Below the pieces are notes generated by a model. That model had not been told where the DNA came from and did not search any database. It saw nothing but the letters and a program-made list of their open reading frames with translations. From Chromatiales bacterium (GTDB lineage Bacteria; Pseudomonadota; Gammaproteobacteria; Chromatiales; Chromatiaceae): DNA of 64,000 bases. The DNA is taken from NCBI GenBank assembly GCA_028284585.1, contig JANQRK010000036.1:1-64000 (forward strand). Direction: 5' to 3'. Position numbers and translations under genes: made by a program. How positions within the stretch are numbered: position 1 is the stretch's first letter; every line of letters begins with the position of its first letter. Below, piece after piece: positions 31,769 to 39,574 of this stretch.

Positions 31769-34123
31769 ATGGCGAGCAAAAAAAAGCAAAGACCGAGGCC
31801 GAAAGCAAAGCGCGGCGGCGCGCGGCGACGCACTAAGCGCAAGGTGCGTCGGTCCGATGGACGTGGTTGGCGCCTGCTGATTGGCATGCTGTTGCTGTGC
31901 GTGTTGCTGGTCGGTAGCTACTCGATCTATCTGGCGAAGACCGTACGGGTCAAGTTCGAGGGCAAGCGCTGGGCGGTGCCGGCGCAGATCTTTGCACGAC
32001 CGCTAGACTTGTATGCCGGTGCCGACGTATCGGCGGATCAGTTGCGCACTGAACTCGAGTTTCTGGGTTATCGTCAGGTTGGCGCGGTGTCCGGTCCAGC
32101 GCAATGGTCGGAGCGAGACGGCCGGTTCACCATTCACACGCGCGATTTCGTCTTCTGGGACGGCAGCGAGCCCGGACAGGCGGTTCAGATTACGGCTTCG
32201 GCGGCCGGCGTGCGGCGCATCCGTAGTCAGAACGGTGGTCGCGAGATCGATCTGATGCGGCTTGAACCCGCCTTGGTTGGCAGCATCTATCCGGCACACA
32301 AGGAAGACCGCGTACTGGTGCGCCGCGCCGATTTGCCAGATCACTTGGTTGATGCCTTGCTAGCGGTCGAAGACCGGCGGTTTTTTGAGCACGCCGGAGT
32401 GGACTTGCGCGGTATCGGGCGTGCGCTCTGGGTCAATCTTCGTGCCGGTAAGGCGGTGCAGGGTGGCAGCACCCTAACCCAGCAGTTGGTGAAGAACTTC
32501 CTCTTGAGTCCAGAGCGCTCGCTGTCGCGCAAGATCAACGAGGCGCTGATGGCGCTGATCGTCGATGCTCGCTACAGCAAGGACGAGATCCTCGAGGCCT
32601 ATGCCAATGAAATATTTCTTGGTCAGGAAGGCGAACGCGCCATCCATGGCTTTGGCCTGGGGGCCTATTTCTACTTCAATAGACCGTTACGTGAGCTGCG
32701 GGTGCACGAGACCGCGCTGTTGGTCGGCTTGGTCAAGGGTGCTTCCTACTACAACCCACGGCGTCATCCCAAACGCGCACTGAAGCGCCGTGATTTGGTG
32801 CTCGCGCAGATGCAGGCACAGGGATTCCTCAGCACGGACGAGGCCGAGGCAGCTCGTAGTCAAGCACTCGGTGTGACTGCGCGCGGCGCGGCACATGGTC
32901 ACCGGGTGCCGGCCTTCGTCGATCTCGTAAGGCGCCAGCTGCGCAGGGACTACCGCGAACAGGACCTGACCTCCGAGGGTCTAAGGATCTTCACGACCCT
33001 AGACCCTTGGGTCCAGCGCCAAGCAGTTGCGGCACTCGCCAGCCGTCTGACTCGGATCGAGCGCGCGCGGGCGCTAGAACCCAAGACCTTGCAGGGTGCC
33101 CTGGTGGTGGCCAGTGCCCAGAACGGCGAGATCCAGGCGGTGGTGGGTGGCCGCGATGCCGGCTATGCCGGTTTCAACCGGGCTTTGGATGCGGTCCGAC
33201 CGATTGGTTCCCTGATCAAGCCGGCGATCTACCTGACCGCGCTGGAGCAACCCCAGCGCTATACGCTGAGCACCCCGGTCGAAGATCGTGCGGTGGATCT
33301 GAAACTCCCCAATGGGCAGCGGTGGCGACCCAACAACTATGATCGCAAGTTGCACGGAGTGGTGGGCCTGCACGAGGCCCTGGCGCGTTCGCTCAACCTC
33401 GCGACGGTCAATTTAGGGCTCGAGGTCGGTTTGCGGCCGATCATCCGCAAGTTGCGTGCATTGGGTGTGGAACGCGACATCCAGCCTTTCCCCGCGTTGC
33501 TGCTCGGGGCGCTGTCGCTGTCCCCGGTCGAGGTTGCCCAGGTCTATCAAAGCCTGGCCGCCGGTGGATTCCGTTCGCCACTGCGTGCGATTCGCGCCGT
33601 ACTGGACAGCTCGCAGCAGCAGTTACAACGCTATCCACTGACCGTGAGTGAGGCGGCCGATCCGGCAGCGGTGTTTCTGCTTAATCGCAACCTGGTCGAG
33701 GTGACAGAGGCCGGTACCGCCGCGGCGTTACGCCGTCTACTGCCGGGTGGGCTGCAAGTCGCCGGCAAGACCGGCACGACCAACAACCTGCGGGACAGTT
33801 GGTTCGCCGGGTTTTCGGCCGATCGGGTGGCGGTGGCCTGGGTTGGTCGCGACGATAATGCATCGACCGGATTGACCGGGGCCAGTGGGGCTCTACCCGT
33901 GTGGGCAGACTTGATGCAGCGCATCGATGTATTGCCCCTGCAGCTTACGCCGCCGGGCGGTGTCGAATACCATTGGATAGATAGCGCGGGGCGGTTGGCC
34001 GCGGAACAGTGCGAAGGTGCCGTTGCCTTTCCTTATATCGCCGGTTCTCAACCCAGCGAACGCTCGGCCTGCCTCGACGAACCTGCCGGGCTGGGCGGTA
34101 TTTTGCGCGGCCTGTTTGACTAG
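31769..34123 (+). CDS. mrcB: Penicillin-binding protein 1B
   Basis: MrcB polymerises and cross-links peptidoglycan. The 784-residue bifunctional protein has a basic N-terminus (KKKQRPRPKAKRGG), one membrane helix (~34-52), the UvrB-like domain 2 region, a GT51 glycosyltransferase with VEDRRFFEHAGVD and GGSTLTQQLVKN, and a transpeptidase with SLIK (in RPIGSLIKP), SLN and KTGT motifs. The ATG at 31769 gives the short charged tail typical of the family; the frame remains open upstream to 31568 but codes for unlikely sequence. A TPR lipoprotein gene follows. Confidence 0.95.
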   Translation: MASKKKQRPRPKAKRGGARRRTKRKVRRSDGRGWRLLIGMLLLCVLLVGSYSIYLAKTVRVKFEGKRWAVPAQIFARPLDLYAGADVSADQLRTELEFLGYRQVGAVSGPAQWSERDGRFTIHTRDFVFWDGSEPGQAVQITASAAGVRRIRSQNGGREIDLMRLEPALVGSIYPAHKEDRVLVRRADLPDHLVDALLAVEDRRFFEHAGVDLRGIGRALWVNLRAGKAVQGGSTLTQQLVKNFLLSPERSLSRKINEALMALIVDARYSKDEILEAYANEIFLGQEGERAIHGFGLGAYFYFNRPLRELRVHETALLVGLVKGASYYNPRRHPKRALKRRDLVLAQMQAQGFLSTDEAEAARSQALGVTARGAAHGHRVPAFVDLVRRQLRRDYREQDLTSEGLRIFTTLDPWVQRQAVAALASRLTRIERARALEPKTLQGALVVASAQNGEIQAVVGGRDAGYAGFNRALDAVRPIGSLIKPAIYLTALEQPQRYTLSTPVEDRAVDLKLPNGQRWRPNNYDRKLHGVVGLHEALARSLNLATVNLGLEVGLRPIIRKLRALGVERDIQPFPALLLGALSLSPVEVAQVYQSLAAGGFRSPLRAIRAVLDSSQQQLQRYPLTVSEAADPAAVFLLNRNLVEVTEAGTAAALRRLLPGGLQVAGKTGTTNNLRDSWFAGFSADRVAVAWVGRDDNASTGLTGASGALPVWADLMQRIDVLPLQLTPPGGVEYHWIDSAGRLAAEQCEGAVAFPYIAGSQPSERSACLDEPAGLGGILRGLFD

Positions 34124-34136
34124 CCGGTTAGCTATG

Positions 34137-34163
34137 GCCTGCTCACTCAGTGTGAACAGGCCC
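34137..34163 (+). terminator. Hairpin after mrcB
   Basis: The 27 bases form a stem (GGCCTG/CAGGCC arms with TCAC/GTGA inside, one mismatch) with a small loop, just after the mrcB stop. No T-run follows, so it may be an attenuator or processing site rather than a terminator. Bases 34148-34164 are repeated exactly at 55042-55058. Confidence 0.4.
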
Positions 34164-34191
34164 TGGATACTTGATGCAAGGTGAAGAAACA

Positions 34192-34737
34192 ATGAAAGAT
34201 ACGATCGGTCTGTGGCGCTTGGCATGGCGCGCCGGTGTGTTCGCTGCCTCGGTGTTGGTCTTGGCAGGCTGCGCCGGTGTAAATCGAACCGACCGGCCGG
34301 CCCAGGTCGAGGAACGCGCCACGAGTGCCCCACGGCCTTCAGTCGACGATAGCGATGTCCGGATCGCGGCCTATACACCGCCGGCCCGCCCGAGGTATGC
34401 CCGCCCGGTACCTACCCGCGCGGTGGCGGTGCTGATGCGCAAGGCCGACGATCAAAGCCAACAGGGCGAACTCGACGCCGCCAGTATTAGCCTGGAGCGG
34501 GCATTGCGCATTGCGCCGGATGACCCGGTCCTCTGGCATCGATTGGCTGAGGTGCGTATGGTGCAGCAGCGTCACGACCTGGTAGTTCAGCTCGCGGCTA
34601 AATCGAATGCATTGACCAGCCCGCGCGACCATCGGCTACTGAGCAGCAATTGGCAGCTGATTGCACGCTCGCGCCGTGCGCTCGGCGATGCGACAGGTGC
34701 GCGTGAGGCGGAACGTCGGGCGGCTGCGCTCCGTTAG
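34192..34737 (+). CDS. TPR lipoprotein, possible LpoP-like PBP1B activator
   Basis: The 181-residue protein has a signal peptide and lipobox (VLVLAGC), a proline-rich linker (~20-75) and a helical TPR-type region (LDAASISLERALRIAPDDPVLWHRLAEVRMVQ split over two helices). AAGGTGAAG precedes the ATG at 34192. In Pseudomonas, LpoP is a TPR-bearing outer-membrane lipoprotein that activates PBP1B and is encoded beside it. The same anchor, domain and position make that role likely here, but it is inference. Confidence 0.7.
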   Translation: MKDTIGLWRLAWRAGVFAASVLVLAGCAGVNRTDRPAQVEERATSAPRPSVDDSDVRIAAYTPPARPRYARPVPTRAVAVLMRKADDQSQQGELDAASISLERALRIAPDDPVLWHRLAEVRMVQQRHDLVVQLAAKSNALTSPRDHRLLSSNWQLIARSRRALGDATGAREAERRAAALR

Positions 34738-34782
34738 CAGCCTTCCCGACCACGCTGGGCGACGGCCCGGCAGGAGGATCGG

Positions 34783-35025
34783 ATGGCAGACGTCGAACTC
34801 ACGTCGCAAGTTATTGAGGACATCCAACAGGCAGTGCAGCGGCAGGTGCCGGAAGCAGGCGACGCTGTCGTCATGCAGTATCTGGCCGCGGTCTTGGGCT
34901 ACATGGTGGCCAAGCAGCGCGCAATACCGCACTCTGACCACGAGGCGCTGATCCAGGAGCTGTCGAAGTTTGCATGGTACGTGTGCCGTGATGTCGCTGG
35001 CGGCCAGGCGCCGGCCGAGCTGTAG
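34783..35025 (+). CDS. Small conserved-looking helical protein
   Basis: This 80-residue protein is unrecognised. It is predicted to be mostly helical (ELTSQVIEDIQQAVQRQV...ALIQELSKFAWYVCRDV) with no signal peptide. The AGGAGG just upstream of the ATG at 34783 supports it as a real gene. It follows the lipoprotein gene by 45 bp and may belong to the mrcB transcript. Confidence 0.6.
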   Translation: MADVELTSQVIEDIQQAVQRQVPEAGDAVVMQYLAAVLGYMVAKQRAIPHSDHEALIQELSKFAWYVCRDVAGGQAPAEL

Positions 35026-35105
35026 CGTCTCCGGCTAGGCTAGGGCCTGTCGCATCCTGAAGTCTATTCCTGCTTAGGTATAGAATCAGGTATCGATCTC
35101 AGAGG

Positions 35106-35609
35106 ATGGCCGCTGTGGGCACCCCTTACGCCGCCGATAAACTGATCGCGCAGGCCCGTGAGCTCGCGGCCGAGTATCGGCGCACCATGGGTAAGCCACT
35201 GCCCGGCATCAGCAATGAAATCGCCGAACACGATGCTATCCGGTTGCTGGGCCTCGAGACCGAGGTGCCCCCCGACGCTGGATGGGATGCGCTCGATCCC
35301 TCCACGGGGCGGCGTTTGCAGATCAAGAGCCGAACCATATTCGACGAGACCAAGGGTGGTGAGCGTATCGGTCAGCTGAAGATGAACCAGGAGTGGGATG
35401 CGGTGGTTTTGGTGCTCATGGACGAGAGCTATGAACCCTACGAGATCTATGAGGCGCTCCGCGAAGACTTGGCGGAGTGCGCCAACCCGGCCAGCAATCG
35501 CTCGAAACGTGGCGCGATGTCGGTGGCGCGCTTCAAGATCATCGGGGAACTCGTCTGGGACCGTGTCAATGGTCGTAGCCATGGGGTGTGGGACAACCAG
35601 ACCGGCTGA
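35106..35609 (+). CDS. Hypothetical protein upstream of yoaA
   Basis: The 167-residue cytoplasmic protein is not firmly assigned. A conserved-looking core, GWDALDPSTGRRLQIKSRT followed by WDAVVLVLMDESYEPYEIY, has the beta-strand and D...QxK layout of a restriction-endonuclease-like fold (DUF6998-like), but this is tentative. Its TGA overlaps the ATG of yoaA (ATGA-type junction at 35607-35611), so the two are translated together and may share a DNA-related role. Confidence 0.6.
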   Translation: MAAVGTPYAADKLIAQARELAAEYRRTMGKPLPGISNEIAEHDAIRLLGLETEVPPDAGWDALDPSTGRRLQIKSRTIFDETKGGERIGQLKMNQEWDAVVLVLMDESYEPYEIYEALREDLAECANPASNRSKRGAMSVARFKIIGELVWDRVNGRSHGVWDNQTG

Positions 35610-37513
35610 TGGAAGTAGCCGATGTTCTGGGGCCGCAGGGCCTGCTGGCGCGCAGCCTCGAGGGTTTTGCCTATCGGCCGCAGCAACTGGCGATGGCCGA
35701 GGCCGTTGCCGATCACCTGGCGCGCGGCGGGACCCTGATCGCCGAGGCTGGAACAGGTACCGGCAAGACATTCGCTTATCTGGTGCCCGTGCTGCAGTCG
35801 CGACAAAAGGTCATTATCTCCACCGGCACCCGCAACCTCCAGGACCAACTCTTTTTGCGCGACTTGCCACGCTTGCGCGAGGCCATGGCCAGCCCGGCCC
35901 GTGTGGCACTGCTCAAGGGTCGGGCCAACTATCTGTGTGTTCACCGTATGGATATGGCGCTGCAGGATCCGCGCGGCCACGGCCGGGAGAGCCTGCGTTG
36001 GTTGCTCAAGGTGCGCGACTGGTCGGCCCTGACCCAGCGCGGTGATATCGCCGAACTTGCCGATATACCCGAAGACGCGCCGATTTGGCCTCAGGTAACC
36101 TCGACCAGCGAGAACTGTTTGGGTCAGGAATGTCCCAGCCTTGCCCGCTGCCATTTGGTTGAAGCCCGGCGCCGGGCCCAGGAGGCAGACTTGGTGGTGG
36201 TCAATCATCACCTCCTGTGCGCCGATTTTGCCCTGAAGGACGAGGGCTTCGGCCAGCTCTTGCCGGACGCCGATGCCTTCGTGATCGACGAGGCGCATCA
36301 ATTGCCCGGGGTGGCGAGCAGTTTTTTTGGGACCTCGGTCAGCACCCGACAGTTACTCGATCTATGCCGCGATGCCCGGCTCGAATATCAACGCGAGGCC
36401 GGGGATATGCCGGTGCTGTTGGAGCGAGTCGATCAACTGGCCAAGTCGGCGCGAGATCTGCGGCTGGCCTTCGGTCAGGCGGTGCGGCGCGGGTCATGGC
36501 GCGAAATCGACACCGAGCCGGGCTTGCTGGCCGCGCTCGACGATAGCCGTGGCCGACTCGGCGACCTCGAACAGGGTCTGCAGGCGATCGAGGGCCGTGG
36601 TCAGGGGGTAGACGCCTGCCTGGCACGCAGCGCCATGCTGGGCAGCCAGTTGGCTGAGCTGCTCGAATCTGGCACGGACAGCGCGCAAGTCCGCTGGTTC
36701 GAGACCCATCAACAGAGCCTGCGCCTGCACCGCACGCCACTCGATGTGGGCGAGGTATTCAGCGCCCAAATGCAATGCCGACCGGCGGCCTGGGTGTTCA
36801 CCTCGGCGACCCTGGCGGTTGGGGACAGCTTTGAACACTTTCAGCAGCAGCTCGGGCTGGCGGAGGCCCATTCCGAGCAATGGGAAAGCCCGTTCAATTA
36901 TGCCGAGCAAGCCCTGTGGTTCGTGCCGCGGGGTATGCCGCAACCCAGCGATCCTGGCTATACTGCGGCGGTGGTCGACCTGGCGCTGCCCATCATCACG
37001 GCCAGCAAGGGACGCGCCTTCCTACTGTTCACAAGCCACCGCGCGCTGCGCGAGGCCGCGGAACAGCTCGCGGACAGGACCGAACTGACACTGTTGGTAC
37101 AGGGCGAAGCCCCCAAAAACGAGCTCCTAAACCGCTTCGTCGACCATGGCAATGCCGTGCTTCTGGGGAGCGCGAGTTTTTGGGAGGGCGTCGACGTACG
37201 CGGTGCAGCCCTGTCCGTCGTACTGATCGATAAACTGCCTTTCGCCTCACCGGGTGACCCAGTGTTGCAGGCCCGGCTCGACGCGATCCGTCGGGAAGGC
37301 GGTAACCCGTTTATCCAACAGCAGCTGCCGCAGGCGGCGATTGCCCTAAAGCAGGGCGCGGGGCGCCTAATACGCGACAGTGGCGACCGTGGGGTGCTGG
37401 TTCTGTGTGATCCCCGGCTGCTGCGGAGGGGCTATGGGCGAGTCCTGGTCGATGCGATGCCGGGATTTGCCCGCACCCGCGACCTCGACCAGGTGTTGAA
37501 TTTCTTCGAATAG
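35609..37513 (+). CDS. yoaA: YoaA/DinG-type ATP-dependent DNA helicase
   Basis: This 634-residue XPD-like helicase of superfamily 2 matches YoaA in length. It has Walker A as AEAGTGTGKTFAYLVP, the DEAH box in VIDEAHQLPG, and helicase motifs SATL, GSASFWEGVD and QGAGRLIR. Four cysteines (NYLCVHR and the ENCLGQECPSLARC group) supply the iron-sulfur cluster ligands. YoaA is linked to repair of blocked replication forks together with a HolC subunit in E. coli. The ATG at 35609 overlaps the preceding stop codon. Confidence 0.93.
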   Translation: MEVADVLGPQGLLARSLEGFAYRPQQLAMAEAVADHLARGGTLIAEAGTGTGKTFAYLVPVLQSRQKVIISTGTRNLQDQLFLRDLPRLREAMASPARVALLKGRANYLCVHRMDMALQDPRGHGRESLRWLLKVRDWSALTQRGDIAELADIPEDAPIWPQVTSTSENCLGQECPSLARCHLVEARRRAQEADLVVVNHHLLCADFALKDEGFGQLLPDADAFVIDEAHQLPGVASSFFGTSVSTRQLLDLCRDARLEYQREAGDMPVLLERVDQLAKSARDLRLAFGQAVRRGSWREIDTEPGLLAALDDSRGRLGDLEQGLQAIEGRGQGVDACLARSAMLGSQLAELLESGTDSAQVRWFETHQQSLRLHRTPLDVGEVFSAQMQCRPAAWVFTSATLAVGDSFEHFQQQLGLAEAHSEQWESPFNYAEQALWFVPRGMPQPSDPGYTAAVVDLALPIITASKGRAFLLFTSHRALREAAEQLADRTELTLLVQGEAPKNELLNRFVDHGNAVLLGSASFWEGVDVRGAALSVVLIDKLPFASPGDPVLQARLDAIRREGGNPFIQQQLPQAAIALKQGAGRLIRDSGDRGVLVLCDPRLLRRGYGRVLVDAMPGFARTRDLDQVLNFFE

Positions 37514-37556
37514 CCCCTGCTAAGGCCGGCGTAACCGTGAGTTTCTTTCTGCATAG

Positions 37557-37575
37557 ACTATTGTCTATCGATTAA
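37557..37575 (+). promoter_or_regulatory. Putative CbbR operator upstream of cbbL
   Basis: The 19-mer actattgtctatcgattaa lies 107 bp before the cbbL start in an unusually AT-rich stretch (37540-37630). It recurs with a single mismatch at 50812-50830, upstream of the SulP transporter. LysR-type CbbR proteins bind such AT-rich, T-N11-A type sites upstream of cbb operons. The assignment to CbbR is inference from context and the shared motif. Confidence 0.6.
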
Positions 37576-37682
37576 GAAGAAAGTATTTATTTGCTAGATG
37601 TGCGCCTATCTAACTATTCTTCGTCACACATCAACTGGATCCTCAGCGAATCGCTAACTCAGCAACCGAACAGGAGTTGACC

Positions 37683-39098
37683 ATGGCAAACAAGACCTAT
37701 GATGCGGGCGTCAAAGAATACCGCGACATGTACTGGACGCCGGACTATGTCCCGCTGGACACCGACCTGCTTGCCTGCTTCAAGTGTACCGGTCAGCCAG
37801 GCGTGCCGCGCGAAGAGGTGGCAGCGGCGGTTGCAGCGGAATCTTCAACTGGGACCTGGAGTACAGTGTGGTCGGAACTCCTAACCGACCTTGAATATTA
37901 TAAAGGCCGGGCCTATCGAATCGAAGACGTTCCCGGCGATAACGAGTCCTTTTACGCCTTCATCGCCTACCCGATCGATCTTTTCGAGGAGGGCTCGGTG
38001 GTCAACGTGCTGACCTCGCTGGTCGGCAACGTGTTCGGTTTCAAGGCGCTGAAGCATTTGCGTCTCGAAGACATTCGCTTCCCCATCGCGTACATCAAGA
38101 CCTGCCTCGGCCCACCGTGCGGCATCCAGGTCGAGCGCGACAAGCTCAACAAGTACGGACGTCCGCTGCTTGGTGCGACCATCAAGCCCAAGCTCGGCCT
38201 GTCGGCCAAGAACTACGGCCGCGCAGTCTACGAGTGCCTGCGTGGTGGTTTGGACCTAACCAAGGACGACGAGAACGTCAACTCCCAACCCTTCATGCGT
38301 TGGCAGAATCGCTTCGAGTTCGTTGGTGAGGCCCTCCTCAAGGCGCAGGACGAGACTGGTGAGCGCAAGGGTCACTACCTCAACGTGACCGCGCCGGATC
38401 CCGAGCAGATGTATGAGCGGGCCGAGTTCGCCAAAGAGGTCGGCTGCCCGATCGTCATGCACGACTTCCTGACCGGCGGCTTCACCGCCAACACGGGGCT
38501 GGCCAAGTGGTGCCGCAAGAACGGCATGCTGCTGCACATCCACCGCGCCATGCATGCGGTCATCGACCGTCATCCCAAGCATGGCATCCACTTCCGCGTG
38601 TTGGCCAAGTGCCTGCGCCTGTCGGGCGGCGATCAGCTGCACACGGGTACCGTGGTCGGTAAGCTCGAGGGCGATCGTGCGTCGACCCTCGGCTTCGTCG
38701 ATCAGCTGCGTGAATCCTTCGTCCCCGAAGATCGCGCGCGCGGTGTCTTCTTTGACCAAGACTGGGGCTCCATGCCGGGTGTCTTTGCGGTTGCCTCGGG
38801 CGGTATCCATGTCTGGCACATGCCTGCGCTGGTCACCATCTTCGGTGACGATTCCTGCCTGCAGTTTGGCGGTGGTACCCAGGGTCATCCTTGGGGTAAC
38901 GCGGCCGGTGCGGCGGCCAACCGTGTCGCGCTCGAGGCCTGTGTCAAGGCTCGCAACGAGGGCCGTGAGGTCGAGAAAGAGGCACGCGACATTCTCGCCG
39001 AAGCCGCGCAGCACAGCCCGGAGCTGGCAATCGCGATGGAGACTTGGAAGGAAATCGTGTTCGAGTTCGAGACCGTGGACAAGCTCGACGTCGCTTAA
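37683..39098 (+). CDS. cbbL: RuBisCO large subunit, form IA
   Basis: CbbL fixes carbon dioxide onto ribulose 1,5-bisphosphate. The 471-residue sequence is form IA, the carboxysomal type, with the start AVKEYRD-like [13 protein letters not shown], the active-site TIKPKLGLS (K168/K170), the carbamylated lysine in [11 protein letters not shown] (K194), HIHRAMHAV and [19 protein letters not shown]. The ATG at 37683 has CAGGAGT a few bases upstream; a TTG two codons earlier is unlikely. It is the first gene of the carboxysome operon, followed by cbbS 57 bp later. Confidence 0.98.
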   Translation: MANKTYDAGVKEYRDMYWTPDYVPLDTDLLACFKCTGQPGVPREEVAAAVAAESSTGTWSTVWSELLTDLEYYKGRAYRIEDVPGDNESFYAFIAYPIDLFEEGSVVNVLTSLVGNVFGFKALKHLRLEDIRFPIAYIKTCLGPPCGIQVERDKLNKYGRPLLGATIKPKLGLSAKNYGRAVYECLRGGLDLTKDDENVNSQPFMRWQNRFEFVGEALLKAQDETGERKGHYLNVTAPDPEQMYERAEFAKEVGCPIVMHDFLTGGFTANTGLAKWCRKNGMLLHIHRAMHAVIDRHPKHGIHFRVLAKCLRLSGGDQLHTGTVVGKLEGDRASTLGFVDQLRESFVPEDRARGVFFDQDWGSMPGVFAVASGGIHVWHMPALVTIFGDDSCLQFGGGTQGHPWGNAAGAAANRVALEACVKARNEGREVEKEARDILAEAAQHSPELAIAMETWKEIVFEFETVDKLDVA

Positions 39099-39155
39099 TG
39101 ATCGACACACCACAGTCTGCCAGTAACGACAGCCAACGAATGTGAGGACAGCATA

Positions 39156-39500
39156 ATGCCAAGCAGCAATCAAATGGGTGACTTTCAGACCGCCCAAACG
39201 CTCGAAACCTTCGGGTTCTTACCAAAGCTGACCCAGGAAGAGGTCTACGACCAAATCGCCTACATCATCGCCCAGGGTTGGACCCCGGCAATCGAGCACG
39301 AGCACCCAAGCCGCTCGACCAACCATTACTGGACTATGTGGAAGCTGCCGTTCTTCGGCGAGCAGGACCTCGGTCGTGTCGTCGATGAGCTGGAGTCTTG
39401 TCGCCGTTCCTATCCGGACCACCATATCCGCCTGCTCGGCTATGACAACTACACCCAGAGCCAAGGGGCTGCATTCGTCGTTTACGAGGGCCGGGCCTGA
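39156..39500 (+). CDS. cbbS: RuBisCO small subunit, form IA
   Basis: CbbS completes the L8S8 RuBisCO. The 114-residue protein has FETFGFLPKLTQEEVYDQIAYI-type sequence near its start, WTPAIEHEHPS, YWTMWKLPFFGE and the late FVVYEGRA. A GAGGACA site precedes the ATG. The gene lies between cbbL and csoS2, as in most alpha-carboxysome operons. Confidence 0.97.
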   Translation: MPSSNQMGDFQTAQTLETFGFLPKLTQEEVYDQIAYIIAQGWTPAIEHEHPSRSTNHYWTMWKLPFFGEQDLGRVVDELESCRRSYPDHHIRLLGYDNYTQSQGAAFVVYEGRA

Positions 39501-39574
39501 GCCGACGGTCGCCTTTGCGCACCGGCTCTGAAGCCGTTTCATCCGATACATCCAGCTAACAGACGGGGATCACG

